Below are positions 14,600-24,413 of a DNA stretch of 64,000 nt, piece after piece. The position numbers and the translations under genes were made by a program. The DNA comes from JBCBKL01 sp038521825 (GTDB lineage: Bacteria > Pseudomonadota > Alphaproteobacteria > Rhodobacterales > Rhodobacteraceae): NCBI GenBank assembly GCA_038521825.1, contig JBCBKL010000010.1, forward strand, positions 56,091 through 120,090, given 5' to 3'. Numbering within the stretch: position 1 is the first letter of the stretch; every line of letters starts with the position of its first letter. Below the pieces are notes generated by a model. The model made no database searches and was not told the DNA's origin. It worked only from the letters and a program-made list of their open reading frames with translations.

Positions 14600-17158
14600 A
14601 TGCCCTATTCGCCCTCTGAAATCGAAGCTCGCTGGCAAAAGGCCTGGGACAAAGCCGCGCTGTTCAAAGCCACCCGCACGGCGGACAAGCCGAAATACTA
14701 TGTGCTAGAGATGTTCCCCTATCCGTCGGGTCGCATCCATATCGGGCACGTGCGGAACTATACGATGGGCGACGTCATCGCGCGCTACAAGATGGCGACC
14801 GGGCATAACGTATTGCACCCGATGGGCTTTGATGCCTTTGGAATGCCCGCCGAAAATGCCGCGATGGCGATTGGCGGCCATCCAAAGACCTGGACCTACG
14901 ACAACATCGACACCATGGTCGAGCAGATGAAGCCGCTGGGCTTTGCCATCGACTGGTCGCGTATGTTCGCCACCTGCGATCCTGAATACTATGGACAGCA
15001 GCAGGCGCTTTTTCTCGATTTTCTCGAGGCCGGTCTGGTCTACCGTAAGAATGCTGTCGTCAACTGGGATCCGGTCGATATGACCGTTCTGGCCAATGAA
15101 CAGGTGATCGATGGCAAAGGCTGGCGATCCGGCACCGAGGTTGAGCGGCGCGAACTGACCCAATGGTTCTTCAAGATTAGCGACTACTCCGAGGAACTGC
15201 TAGACGCGCTCGATACGCTGGACAACTGGCCCGCCAAGGTGCGCCTGATGCAGGAAAACTGGATTGGCCGGTCGCGGGGGCTTTCGTTTGAATTTGGACT
15301 GAAAGGCGCGCCCGACGGGTACGACAGCCTGCCAGTTTACACCACCCGTCCCGACACAATGATGGGGCCGACTTTTGCTGCGATTGCGGCAGATCACCCA
15401 CTTGCTCGAAGGCTTGAGTCGACGAACCCGAAGATTGCTGCATTCAACGAGAAATGTCGCAAAATGGACACGACTGAAGCGGCCATGGAGAAGGCCGAGA
15501 AGCTGGGTTTTGATACCGGCATCAAGGCCATTCACCCCGCCGACCCGTCTATTGAGTTGCCGCTCTACATCGCGAATTTTGTCCTGATGGACTACGGCAC
15601 CGGCGCCGTGATCGGCTGCCCGGCGCATGACCAACGCGACCTTGATTTCGCGCGCAAATACGATCTTCCGGTGATCGATGTTTTCAAACCGCTCGGGGTC
15701 GAAGACGACGTTGAGGACACCGCGTTCGTACCGCCCAAGACCGAAAAGGTCCGATATGTGCAATGGCACGGCGAAAGCGGCGTTGAGATCACCTGTCAAC
15801 AGGCCATGGACCAAACGCTTGAGCGATACGAGGCCAATGGCTGGGGCGAAGCGCAGACACAGTACCGCCTGCGCGACTGGGGCCTGTCCCGCCAGCGCTA
15901 TTGGGGCTGTCCGATCCCGGTCGTGCATTGCGACGATTGCGGCGTCGTGCCCGAGAAAAAGGAAAACCTGCCAGTTGAACTGCCAGACGATGTCAACTTT
16001 GACATCCCCGGCAACCCGCTCGACCGGCACCCGACCTGGCGCGACACGCCCTGTCCGTCCTGCGGCAAGGCGGCGAAACGCGAAACCGACACGATGGATA
16101 CTTTCGTCGATTCGTCCTGGTATTTCGCTCGCTTCACCGCGCCGCATGCCGACACGCCGACGGTCAAGGAAGACGTCGAATACTGGATGAACGTCGACCA
16201 ATATATCGGCGGCATCGAACACGCGATCCTGCACCTGCTCTATTCCCGCTTCTTCGCGCGGGCGATGCACATCACAGGGCATCTGCCCAAGACGGCGATT
16301 GAGCCATTCGATGCTCTTTTTACTCAGGGCATGGTCACGCACGCGATTTATGTGACGCGGGATGAGAATGACCGGCCGGTCTATCACTTCCCCGAAGACG
16401 TAGAGGTGCACGAAAATGGAGCCAGGTTGGGTGCGACAGGGGAAGAAGTCGACATCATCCCTTCGGCCAAAATGTCAAAATCCAAGAAGAACGTCGTCGA
16501 CCCGGTCAGCATCATCCAGCAATACGGCGCCGACACTGCACGCTGGTTCGTTCTGAGCGATTCACCCCCCGAGCGCGACGTTGAATGGACGGCATCGGGG
16601 GCTGAGGCGGCAAACAAGCATCTAACACGGGTCTGGAACCTGTGTGATCGCATTGCCGCCATGCCCGATGGCGACGGTACGGGCGATGCGGACCTGCAAA
16701 AGGCTATGCATAAAACGATCCATGATGTGACGTTGGGGATCGACAGCTTCGGCTTCAATGCTGCAATCGCAAAGCTTTATGGATTCACCGCGACGCTGTC
16801 GAAATCCAAGGCGTCAAAGGCGGTGCAGCGCGAGGCGATCATGACGCTTGCACAACTCATGGCGCCCTTTACGCCGCATTTGTCCGAAGACATCTGGCAT
16901 CATCAGAAAGGCGACGGCCTGTGCGCCGCCGCACCTTGGCCCAAGGCAGATGAAAGCCTGCTCGTTGACGATACCGTAACCTTGCCCATTCAGATTAATG
17001 GTAAGCGCCGGGCCGAGATCGACGTGCCGGCCGATCTGGACAAAGCCGAGGTTGAAAAGATCGCCCTTGCCAACGAAGCTGTCGAAAAGGCTCTGAACGG
17101 CGGGCGGCCGAAAAAGGTGATCGTTGTGCCAGGACGGATCGTGAATGTTGTGGTTTAG
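14600..17158 (+). CDS. leuS: Leucyl-tRNA synthetase
   Basis: An 852-residue class I synthetase that charges tRNA-Leu with leucine. The HIGH motif is HIGH at 47-50 within YPSGRIHIGHVRNYT; KMSKS is at 624-628. The editing domain (CP1) and the zinc-like insert (CDDCG...CPSCG, about 445-500) are both present. Length agrees with bacterial LeuRS of the E. coli type. It overlaps lptE by 14 bases, an arrangement widely conserved in alphaproteobacteria. Ordinary gene with no oddities. Confidence 0.97.
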   Translation: MPYSPSEIEARWQKAWDKAALFKATRTADKPKYYVLEMFPYPSGRIHIGHVRNYTMGDVIARYKMATGHNVLHPMGFDAFGMPAENAAMAIGGHPKTWTYDNIDTMVEQMKPLGFAIDWSRMFATCDPEYYGQQQALFLDFLEAGLVYRKNAVVNWDPVDMTVLANEQVIDGKGWRSGTEVERRELTQWFFKISDYSEELLDALDTLDNWPAKVRLMQENWIGRSRGLSFEFGLKGAPDGYDSLPVYTTRPDTMMGPTFAAIAADHPLARRLESTNPKIAAFNEKCRKMDTTEAAMEKAEKLGFDTGIKAIHPADPSIELPLYIANFVLMDYGTGAVIGCPAHDQRDLDFARKYDLPVIDVFKPLGVEDDVEDTAFVPPKTEKVRYVQWHGESGVEITCQQAMDQTLERYEANGWGEAQTQYRLRDWGLSRQRYWGCPIPVVHCDDCGVVPEKKENLPVELPDDVNFDIPGNPLDRHPTWRDTPCPSCGKAAKRETDTMDTFVDSSWYFARFTAPHADTPTVKEDVEYWMNVDQYIGGIEHAILHLLYSRFFARAMHITGHLPKTAIEPFDALFTQGMVTHAIYVTRDENDRPVYHFPEDVEVHENGARLGATGEEVDIIPSAKMSKSKKNVVDPVSIIQQYGADTARWFVLSDSPPERDVEWTASGAEAANKHLTRVWNLCDRIAAMPDGDGTGDADLQKAMHKTIHDVTLGIDSFGFNAAIAKLYGFTATLSKSKASKAVQREAIMTLAQLMAPFTPHLSEDIWHHQKGDGLCAAAPWPKADESLLVDDTVTLPIQINGKRRAEIDVPADLDKAEVEKIALANEAVEKALNGGRPKKVIVVPGRIVNVVV

Positions 17159-17609
17159 GGTTCTCCCCTTCCTGCTTCTGCTGTCAGCCTGCGGCTTTCA
17201 GTCAGTCTATGGCCCGGGCGGCAACGGCGGGGCCTTACAAAACCGGGTTCTGGTCGAAGAACAGAACACACGCGAAGGCTTTTTGCTGGTTCGTCAGATC
17301 GAAGAGCGCATCGGCCGCGGCGCTGACCCGGCCTATCGCCTCGGCCTTGGCTTGGAAATCCTGGAAGAAGGGCTTGGCGTTGACGAAGACGACAACACGC
17401 TTCGTTTCAATCTCATTGGAACCGCAGACTTTGAGTTGCGGGACGAAACAGGGGCGCTGGTCACGTCCGGTCAGGTCAGCAGTTTCACGGGTTATTCGGC
17501 AACCGGTACATTTGTTGCCACACTGGCAGCAGAGCAGGACGCACGCGAACGTCTGATGACGATTCTCGCCGATCAGATAATCGCACGCCTCTTGACTGCC
17601 GATCTATGA
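17145..17609 (+). CDS. lptE: LPS-assembly lipoprotein LptE
   Basis: A 154-residue lipoprotein: signal peptide with lipobox LLSAC (Cys16), then GFQSVYGPGG typical of the start of alphaproteobacterial LptE. It plugs and stabilises the LptD translocon that inserts lipopolysaccharide in the outer membrane. The start overlaps leuS by 14 bases and the stop overlaps holA by four (ATGA), so leuS-lptE-holA is one translationally coupled unit. Sequence similarity in this family is low; position and lipobox carry the call. Confidence 0.88.
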   Translation: MLWFRVLPFLLLLSACGFQSVYGPGGNGGALQNRVLVEEQNTREGFLLVRQIEERIGRGADPAYRLGLGLEILEEGLGVDEDDNTLRFNLIGTADFELRDETGALVTSGQVSSFTGYSATGTFVATLAAEQDARERLMTILADQIIARLLTADL

Positions 17610-18610
17610 AGCTCTCAGCCGCTCAAGCCGCCAGCTATTTTATCAAGCCCGATCCGGAAAAGGCTGGGCTGTTGATCTATGGTTCTGATGCGATGCGCGT
17701 GGCGCTCAAAAGGCAAGAGGTCATTTCGGCGTTGATCGGACCCACGGGCGCGGAAGAGATGCGCCTGACTCGGATCGCCGCTAGCAAACTCCGGGAGGAT
17801 CCGGCGCAGTTGATCGATGCGATCAAGGCTATCGGTTTCTTTCCTGGTCCCCGCGTTGCATTTGTTGAAGACGCGACTGAGAGCCAGGCGGCTCACCTAC
17901 TGCCAGCCCTCGAGGCGTGGAGCGCGGGGGACGCCCAGCTGATCGTCACCGCCGGTACGCTGAAACCAACCTCGAAACTGCGCAAGGCGTTCGAAGCACA
18001 TTCGAATGCGTTTGCTGTCGGGATCTATGATAATCCACCGACGCGCGAAGAAATCGAACGAGAGCTGAATGCGGCTGGCATTCAAGTTGTGTCGCGCGAC
18101 GTGATGGGCGCGCTTTCGGATCTGGCAATGGCCCTGGAGCCTGGGGACTTCAGGCAGACACTCGAAAAGATTGCGCTCTATAAGTTGAATGACCCCGAGC
18201 CGCTTGGCGAGGCGGATATCGCCGCCTGCGCACCCGCTTCTGTCGAAGCGGCGGTCGACGACATCCTGCTAGTGGTTGCTGACGGCAAGGCGCAAGAGAT
18301 CGGGCCGGTGATGCAACGCTTGCAATCACAGGGTGCCAACGCCGTGACGCTTTGCATCGGGGCAATGCGACATTTCCGGACCCTCCATCGTGCGGCAGCG
18401 GATACGTCCGGAAAGCCGCAAATCTGGGGCCCGCACCGCGACAGAATGCTGGCGCAGGCGCGCCGTTGGGGTCCGGCCAGGCTCGAAGATGCGTTGACGG
18501 TATTGACCGATACCGACCTTCAACTCAGATCGGCCGGTCAGAACGCACCGGCGATGGCACTGGTTGAACGGGCATTCATCCGGCTGGCCATGCTGGGCAG
18601 CCGGGCCTGA
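17606..18610 (+). CDS. holA: DNA polymerase III subunit delta
   Basis: A 334-residue clamp-loader delta subunit. The opening KLSAAQAASYFIKPDPEKAGLLIYG matches the alphaproteobacterial form, followed by AAA+-like domains without a Walker A and a C-terminal collar (RHFRTLHRAAADT...LVERAFIRLAMLGSR). It opens the beta clamp during loading. It overlaps lptE by four bases and converges with the DsbA-like gene across only four bases. Confidence 0.92.
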   Translation: MKLSAAQAASYFIKPDPEKAGLLIYGSDAMRVALKRQEVISALIGPTGAEEMRLTRIAASKLREDPAQLIDAIKAIGFFPGPRVAFVEDATESQAAHLLPALEAWSAGDAQLIVTAGTLKPTSKLRKAFEAHSNAFAVGIYDNPPTREEIERELNAAGIQVVSRDVMGALSDLAMALEPGDFRQTLEKIALYKLNDPEPLGEADIAACAPASVEAAVDDILLVVADGKAQEIGPVMQRLQSQGANAVTLCIGAMRHFRTLHRAAADTSGKPQIWGPHRDRMLAQARRWGPARLEDALTVLTDTDLQLRSAGQNAPAMALVERAFIRLAMLGSRA

Positions 18611-18614
18611 ATGG

Positions 18615-19295
18615 TCAGCTGCCAGCTGCGTCTTCGATGATCTGTTTCATCTCATCATAGCGCATATTGCTGTACTTGCGGCCATTGATGACAAAGCTCG
18701 GCGTGCTGTCGATCCCGTCTGCCTCGGCGTTTTCCTGATACCAGGCGACGAGAGTGCGAAGCTTGTCACCATCCTGAAGGCACGCTTCGATCTGATCGTT
18801 GCCCAGCCCTGCAATCCGGCCAATCTTACGCAGTTCTTCGACGATATCGGCAGGCTGCCCGGCGCGTGTCCAATCCTGCTGGCCTGCATAGATCAGGTCG
18901 GTAATGCCAAAAAACCTGTCCTGCCCGCCGCAGCGCGCGATGGCAGACGCCCAAAGGCCGTAGCGATCGAAATAGACCTCGCGGTAAACGAAATTGATCT
19001 TACCGGTGTCGATGAACTCCGACTTGAGCTTTTTGTAGTTGCTCTCGTGAAATGATGCACAGTGCGGGCATGTATAGCTGGCGTATTCTATCACGGTGAC
19101 CGGTGCATCCGGATTACCAAGTTGCATATCGACGATGGTCGATGTGTCGATCTCGGCTGCGCTCTCTTGGGCCATTGCCGCACCCAGCGGATTTGCGGGC
19201 GTGGTTCCGGGCGTCGATGACAAGAAATACCATCCGCCTAACAGGACGGCACCGGCAGCTGCGGCGATTGGGATCATACGGTTCATGAGCATCAT
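18615..19295 (-). CDS. DsbA-family periplasmic thiol:disulfide protein
   Basis: A 226-residue protein with one N-terminal membrane segment or signal sequence (about 7-25), a Pro/Ala-rich linker and a thioredoxin fold of the DsbA/Com1 type: active site YTCPHC (Cys76, Cys79), cis-Pro in STPSFVINGRKY. It probably oxidises or isomerises cysteines in exported proteins. Several near starts exist (ATG ATG CTC ATG); the first overlaps the DciA stop (ATGA). In related genomes this gene usually follows the DciA gene and precedes smc; here smc is not next. Confidence 0.9.
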   Translation of the reverse strand: MMLMNRMIPIAAAAGAVLLGGWYFLSSTPGTTPANPLGAAMAQESAAEIDTSTIVDMQLGNPDAPVTVIEYASYTCPHCASFHESNYKKLKSEFIDTGKINFVYREVYFDRYGLWASAIARCGGQDRFFGITDLIYAGQQDWTRAGQPADIVEELRKIGRIAGLGNDQIEACLQDGDKLRTLVAWYQENAEADGIDSTPSFVINGRKYSNMRYDEMKQIIEDAAGS

Positions 19296-19798
19296 GTCCT
19301 TGATTTGTCTCTTGCGATGATATGGGCCCCAAGCCGTTCCAAGGCAACGCGCAGCCTGTCGTCCTCTATCGGGGCGGCATGCAGTGTTGCCGCGGCCTTT
19401 GCCTCTGCCGGCAAATGGGGCGCCGTCGACGTCTTGGCGGGCGTGAACTCGACCTGCCCTTCGGCAAAGCCGGTCCGAGCAGTCTGGGTGATGCGGATGC
19501 GGGAAATGGCGTTGTATCCGTAGACGCCATTAACCTTCGCGCGAATTTGTTCCTTTTGCATTTCCAACATCGGAGCCATGGGCCCGGTCGTGAGCACCGT
19601 CAGGACGGCACCCATGCCACCCCGACTATAGCTGACCTCAACCGGGCGCGCAGTCGCAGCAATCTCTTCGCCGACGATCTCGGTCCAGCGGGTCAGCAAC
19701 CGGCTTTCGGCAAAACCGCGGGCTTCGCTTGCTCGTCTGATCCGACCTGTCAGCAAGCTGGCCGTTCTTGCGAACCCTTTTGTGGTGGCGCTGCGCAT
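19292..19798 (-). CDS. DciA-like DUF721 protein
   Basis: A 168-residue DUF721 (DciA-type) protein. The N-terminal GFARTASLLTGRIRRASEARGFAESRLLTRWTEIVG matches alphaproteobacterial members, which load the replicative helicase DnaB (established for DciA in Vibrio and others; inferred here). The C-terminal tail (after about 110) is low-complexity and Ala-rich. The start MRSATTKGF follows GGTGAGG at tight spacing; a start 20 codons upstream (19,858) is possible. Divergent from mutY; overlaps the DsbA-like gene. Confidence 0.82.
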   Translation of the reverse strand: MRSATTKGFARTASLLTGRIRRASEARGFAESRLLTRWTEIVGEEIAATARPVEVSYSRGGMGAVLTVLTTGPMAPMLEMQKEQIRAKVNGVYGYNAISRIRITQTARTGFAEGQVEFTPAKTSTAPHLPAEAKAAATLHAAPIEDDRLRVALERLGAHIIARDKSRT

Positions 19799-19889
19799 CC
19801 TCACCGTTATCTTGTTCGTTAGTGTAATCTTAAGCATAGCGATGACGGTCGAAGCCACCAGAGAAACCGTCAGGCAGGGGCCATAAATC

Positions 19890-20945
19890 TTGCGTGATCT
19901 CAGCGCGGAACTGTTGGAGTGGTACGATGTGCACGCGCGCCAGATGCCGTGGCGGGTCGGTCCGGCCGAAAAGCAGGCGGGTGTGCGACCCGATCCCTAT
20001 CATGTTTGGCTGAGCGAGATCATGCTTCAGCAGACGACAGTCGCCGCGGTCAAAGCGTACTTTGAACGGTTCATCGTACTCTGGCCTACCGTGAACGATC
20101 TTGCAGCGGCTGAGGATGCGGCCGTGATGGGCGAATGGGCCGGTTTGGGATACTACGCCCGTGCCCGGAACCTGCTGAAATGCGCGCGGGTCATTGCCAG
20201 TGATCATGGCGGCATGTTTCCCGTCGACCACAATGCTTTGCTAAAGTTGCCGGGCGTAGGTCGTTATACGGCAGCCGCCCTGTCGGCTATCGCTTTCGAC
20301 CTGCCCGAGACAGTGGTCGACGGAAATGTCGAGCGGGTGATGGCGCGGCTCTTTGATGAGCACACGCCGTTGCCCAGGGCCAAGCCGGTATTGACCGATC
20401 TTGCCGCCAGCCTGACGCCAGAGGCCCGCCCCGGCGACTACGCTCAGGCGGTGATGGACCTGGGCGCTACAATCTGCACACCCAAGTCCCCGGCCTGCGG
20501 GATCTGCCCGTTGCAGGAACCGTGCAAGGCGCGCAAGGCAGGCACCGCTGCACAATTGCCCAGAAAAGCACCGAAAAAGATCAAGCCAGTTCGCCACGGC
20601 ACCGTCTATCTGGCGCAGCGGGTCGATGGGGCGTGGTTGCTTGAAACCCGACCGGAAAGCGGTCTTTTGGGCGGTATGCTCTGCTGGCCTGGTTCTGACT
20701 GGGTGTCAGCGGATCACAGTCGACCGTCCGGTGACCCGCCAATACTGGCAGACTGGCGCTTGGTGGCTGGCGAGGTGAGGCACACCTTCACCCACTTTCA
20801 TCTGCTGCTGAGTGTCGTCACGGCGCAGGTCGATCAGGCGGTCGAGCCTGCACGGGGACGCTTTGTCGAACAGGGCAATTTTCGCCCCTCAGACTTGCCT
20901 ACTGTGATGCGCAAGGCATTCGATCTCGCCCGCGACTTTGCGTAA
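19890..20945 (+). CDS. mutY: A/G-specific adenine glycosylase
   Basis: A 351-residue DNA glycosylase that removes adenine mispaired with 8-oxoguanine. Features: LLEWYDVHARQMPWR (9-22), Glu43 in SEIMLQQTT, helix-hairpin-helix LPGVGRYTAAAL (120-131), catalytic Asp144 in TVVDGNVERV, a 4Fe-4S cluster with Cys196, 203, 206 and 212 (C-x6-C-x2-C-x5-C), and a C-terminal NUDIX-like domain ending with HTFTHFHLLL. The start codon is TTG, preceded by AGGCAGGGGCC; the family normally begins exactly at this sequence. Confidence 0.93.
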   Translation: MRDLSAELLEWYDVHARQMPWRVGPAEKQAGVRPDPYHVWLSEIMLQQTTVAAVKAYFERFIVLWPTVNDLAAAEDAAVMGEWAGLGYYARARNLLKCARVIASDHGGMFPVDHNALLKLPGVGRYTAAALSAIAFDLPETVVDGNVERVMARLFDEHTPLPRAKPVLTDLAASLTPEARPGDYAQAVMDLGATICTPKSPACGICPLQEPCKARKAGTAAQLPRKAPKKIKPVRHGTVYLAQRVDGAWLLETRPESGLLGGMLCWPGSDWVSADHSRPSGDPPILADWRLVAGEVRHTFTHFHLLLSVVTAQVDQAVEPARGRFVEQGNFRPSDLPTVMRKAFDLARDFA

Positions 20946-21009
20946 CGTCAGAGATTGTTTTTACCTTTTCGACGTCTAAGCTTGGGTTGCGCGCAGAAAT
21001 GAGGAACCG

Positions 21010-22152
21010 ATGGCAATGATCCTGGCCCCCGCAGAGGTCGCCAAATTTGGGAACGCGCTACCGTTCTGGATGTCACTATTGCTTATCCCGCTGGCCTGGG
21101 TAGGAGCGATCTACGGCGGGTGGACGGTGGTCCTCTTGCCTATCGTAACGTGGTACTTGTTCTCGCTGCTGGACCTCGCTGTCGGCCTGAACACTGACAA
21201 TGCAGATCTGGAAACGACAGATGATGATCTGTTCTGGTACCGCGCTATCACCCTCGTGTGGGTGCCAGCACAGTTTCTGACGCTTTTCGGGCTGATCGCA
21301 TATGTAGCCCCCGCAGATCACCTCAATACGCTTGAGAAGCTTGTCCTGTTTTTTGGTGTTGGCGTGATCACCGGCACCATAGGCATCAACTACAGTCACG
21401 AATTGATGCACCAGAAAGACAAAGTTGAGCGCTGGATGGCAGATTTCCTTCTCGCCATGGTGCTTTATTCGCACTTCCGTTCCGAGCATCTGCTTGTGCA
21501 CCATAGATACGTCGCCACACCGCGCGACCCGGTGACCGCGCGTCTTGGTGAAAGCTTCTATCGCTTTTATCAGCGGGTGCTTTGGCAATGCCTTGTGTCC
21601 GCCTTCAATGCTGAAAAAGCCATGCTGGGCCGCAAAAACCTCAGCTGGACACATGCCTCGAACCCGTTTTGGCGCTATGCTTGGCTGCAGGGCGGCATGC
21701 TTTTGCTGGCCATGCTGCTTGGGGGTTGGTCGGGTCTGGGTCTCTTCGTGCTACAAGCCGCGGTCGCCATCTGGCAGCTCGAACTGGTGAACTACATCGA
21801 ACACTACGGGCTGACCCGCAAACATCTAGGCGAAGGCAAATACGAGCACGTTCAGCCCAAGCATTCGTGGAACGCGGCCCACCGGGCGTCGAACTGGCTG
21901 CTCATCAATCTGCAGCGACATTCCGACCACCACTACAAACCCGATCGTCGGTTCCCGGTGCTTCAAAACTACACTGAGTCGGATGCGCCGCAGCTGCCCT
22001 ATGGCTATCCTGTCATGACCATCGCCGCGATGATCCCGTCGCTATGGAAAAGGGTCATGAACCAACGTGTCCACAGGTGGCGCGAACGCTACTATCCGGA
22101 AATCACCGATTGGGCCGCCTACAACACCGCCAGCAACCCGATGCCGCGCTAG
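21010..22152 (+). CDS. alkB: Alkane 1-monooxygenase
   Basis: A 380-residue integral membrane non-haem di-iron hydroxylase. All histidine boxes are present: HELMHQK (130-136), EHLLVHH (159-165), the AlkB-specific NYIEHYGL (261-268) and LQRHSDHH (301-308). About six transmembrane helices surround them. It oxidises medium-chain alkanes at the terminal carbon, with electrons from rubredoxin and rubredoxin reductase, neither of which is encoded nearby. The second box lacks the usual Gly (EHLLVHH rather than EHxxGHH), as in many roseobacter AlkB proteins. The start at 21,010 follows GAGGAAC. A fatty acid or other terminal-methyl substrate is possible. Confidence 0.9.
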   Translation: MAMILAPAEVAKFGNALPFWMSLLLIPLAWVGAIYGGWTVVLLPIVTWYLFSLLDLAVGLNTDNADLETTDDDLFWYRAITLVWVPAQFLTLFGLIAYVAPADHLNTLEKLVLFFGVGVITGTIGINYSHELMHQKDKVERWMADFLLAMVLYSHFRSEHLLVHHRYVATPRDPVTARLGESFYRFYQRVLWQCLVSAFNAEKAMLGRKNLSWTHASNPFWRYAWLQGGMLLLAMLLGGWSGLGLFVLQAAVAIWQLELVNYIEHYGLTRKHLGEGKYEHVQPKHSWNAAHRASNWLLINLQRHSDHHYKPDRRFPVLQNYTESDAPQLPYGYPVMTIAAMIPSLWKRVMNQRVHRWRERYYPEITDWAAYNTASNPMPR

Positions 22153-22211
22153 GCGGGTTGCGCTGACTCCGCATTTGGGAAAGTGTCGCCCGGGCGGAGG
22201 GAGCGGCATTA

Positions 22212-23090
22212 ATGGATCTACGCACACTTGGTCTTGGGCTGGCCTTTGCTGTTATCTGGTCCTCGGCTTTCACGTCGGCCCGCATCATCGTCGCAGATGC
22301 CTCGCCATTGGCGTCATTAGCACTTCGGTTTCTTCTTTCCGGCCTGATCGGCATCGCGTTTGCCCGCTGGATGGGTCAAAGCTGGAAGCTAACGCAGAGC
22401 CAATGGCGCGCTACGATCGTCTTTGGCATCTGTCAGAACGCGATTTACCTCGGGTTGAATTTCGTCGCGATGCAGACCGTAGAGGCGTCGCTCGCCTCAA
22501 TCATCGCATCCTCCATGCCCCTTCTGGTGGCCCTTGCCGGCTGGGTGGCTCTACAAGAGCGCTTGCCAATGCTTGGTGTTGCCGGACTGATGCTTGGATT
22601 TGCTGGCGTAATCCTGATCATGGCAGGACGGCTGGAGGCCGGGGTCGACCCCTACGGCGTCGTTCTGTGCGTCATCGCGTCGGTTGCGCTGGCCCTTGCC
22701 ACGCTTTCGGTTCGCGGCGCATCCTCGGGCGGCAATCTGTTGATGGTGGTAGGGCTGCAGATGCTGGTTGGGAGTGCGATTTTGGCCATCTTCGCTGCCC
22801 TAACCGAGCAAATTCGCCTGAATCCAACGCCCGAACTCTTTGCCGCCTTTGCATACACAACGCTGTTTCCCGGGCTGGTCGCCACCTGGATCTGGTTTGC
22901 GCTTGTCCAACGGATCGGCGCCACAAAGGCGGCGACCTTTCATTTTCTGACACCGTTTTTTGGCGTGTTGATCGCATCTTTGATCCTTGGTGAAGCGCTT
23001 GGCCTCACTGACATGATCGGGGTTGTGATCATTACAATCGGCATCCTTGCCGTGCAGCTATCCAAGCAGGCGAAACCAGCGGAGGCCTAG
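22212..23090 (+). CDS. EamA/DMT-family transporter
   Basis: A 292-residue protein with ten predicted helices formed by two EamA repeats. The first repeat starts LAFAVIWSSAFTSARIIVADASPLASLALRFLLSG; the second ends HFLTPFFGVLIASLILGEALGLTD. Members export amino acids, purines or other metabolites; the substrate here is unknown. It lies 59 bases after alkB, and 75 bases separate it from the glycosyltransferase gene, so it may be cotranscribed with either. Confidence 0.85.
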   Translation: MDLRTLGLGLAFAVIWSSAFTSARIIVADASPLASLALRFLLSGLIGIAFARWMGQSWKLTQSQWRATIVFGICQNAIYLGLNFVAMQTVEASLASIIASSMPLLVALAGWVALQERLPMLGVAGLMLGFAGVILIMAGRLEAGVDPYGVVLCVIASVALALATLSVRGASSGGNLLMVVGLQMLVGSAILAIFAALTEQIRLNPTPELFAAFAYTTLFPGLVATWIWFALVQRIGATKAATFHFLTPFFGVLIASLILGEALGLTDMIGVVIITIGILAVQLSKQAKPAEA

Positions 23091-23165
23091 CGGCAAATCG
23101 TGTCGGACCGAATTGCACCGGGCGCATACTCACGCTATCCCCGCCACAGTGAGAATGAGCCCCGA

Positions 23166-24413
23166 ATGAACTTTCTCTTCGTCCATCAGAACATGCCGGG
23201 CCAGTATCGTGAGCTGATCCAGTGGCTGGCGATGGACCCGTCCAACAAGATCGTTTTTCTGACACAACGCCAGAGCCCGCCAAAATTCGACGGTGTCGAA
23301 ACCGTCATCTACAAGACGCATCATACCGCCAAGGAAGACGACTACGGGCTTTCGAAAACATGGGAGAACGCTGCTGGAAACGGGTTTGGTGCTGCGATGG
23401 CTGCTCAGAGCCTCAAGGATAAGTCCTTCACCCCGGACATCATAATCGGCCACGTGGGTTGGGGTGAACTAACCTTCATGAAGCAGATCTATCCCGATGT
23501 GCCCATAATTGGCTTTTTTGAATACTATTACAGTGTCAACGGTGGCCCGGTGGGCTTTGATCCCGAAAGTCCGGTGTCAGATCATGCACCCTTCATCATG
23601 CAAGCCCACAACACTGTCCCGCTGGTCAATATCGAGGTGGTCGATCGGGGTCATGCGCCAACGCTCTGGCAACGTGATCGTTTTCCCAAGAGCTTTCACG
23701 ATAAGATCTATGTGTGTCACGACGGCATCCGAACCGACAAGCTGGGCCCCGACCCAAGGGCCAACCTGAACCTTGGCCGTCTGGACAGTCCGCTGACCCG
23801 AGAAGACGAAGTCGTCACCTACATGGCCCGCAATCTGGAAACCACGCGCGGTTACCATCAGTTCATGCGGGCGGTCCCCCATATACAGCGCGCCCGTCCG
23901 GATGCGCGGATCATTGTCATAGGCGGCAACGACACATCATACGGTGGGAAAAACAAGCATGAGGGCGGGCTGCGCGGACAGATGGAAAAGGAGGTTGGTC
24001 ACATGATCGACTGGGACCGTCTGCATTTTGTCGGACAAGTGCCTTTTGCCGATTACTGCCGGATCATTCAGCTGTCGCGGTGCCACATCTATCTGACGAT
24101 GCCTTTTGTCCTGTCATGGTCATTTCTGGAAGCCATGGCAATGGAAGCAACGATCGTGGCCAGCGATGTGCCTCCCGTGCGCGAGGCCATGAAAGACGGC
24201 GAAACCGGCATACTGGTCGATTTCTTTGATCCCGAGGCCATCGCGGCCGGAGTGACGACCGTGCTGCAAAATCCGGAACACCATGATCATCTGGGCAAGG
24301 CCGCGCGGCGCCACGTGGTGGATAACTACGATTTCCTCACCGTTTGCCTGCCCGAACACATTCGACAGATCAATGCGCTGGTCCCAGTAGATAAGCGCAT
24401 TGAAGTGCCATGA
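23166..24413 (+). CDS. GT4-type glycosyltransferase
   Basis: A 415-residue GT-B glycosyltransferase. The N-terminal domain starts MNFLFVHQNMPGQYREL and includes PDIIIGHVGWGE; the C-terminal domain has VTYMARNLETTRGYHQFM, RIIVIGGNDTSYGG, VGQVPFADYCRIIQLSRCHIYL and the nucleotide-binding SFLEAMAMEATIVASDVPPVREAM. It likely adds a sugar from a nucleotide donor to a polysaccharide precursor. It opens the exopolysaccharide cluster and overlaps the SDR gene by four bases. ATG at 23,166 is preferred because the family begins at this strand; the 22 codons upstream show no domain. Confidence 0.85.
   Translation: MNFLFVHQNMPGQYRELIQWLAMDPSNKIVFLTQRQSPPKFDGVETVIYKTHHTAKEDDYGLSKTWENAAGNGFGAAMAAQSLKDKSFTPDIIIGHVGWGELTFMKQIYPDVPIIGFFEYYYSVNGGPVGFDPESPVSDHAPFIMQAHNTVPLVNIEVVDRGHAPTLWQRDRFPKSFHDKIYVCHDGIRTDKLGPDPRANLNLGRLDSPLTREDEVVTYMARNLETTRGYHQFMRAVPHIQRARPDARIIVIGGNDTSYGGKNKHEGGLRGQMEKEVGHMIDWDRLHFVGQVPFADYCRIIQLSRCHIYLTMPFVLSWSFLEAMAMEATIVASDVPPVREAMKDGETGILVDFFDPEAIAAGVTTVLQNPEHHDHLGKAARRHVVDNYDFLTVCLPEHIRQINALVPVDKRIEVP

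Noticed and set aside
15200..16411. A 403-codon minus-strand frame inside leuS
   Set aside because: Shadow of leuS in another phase; leuS motifs run through the whole interval.
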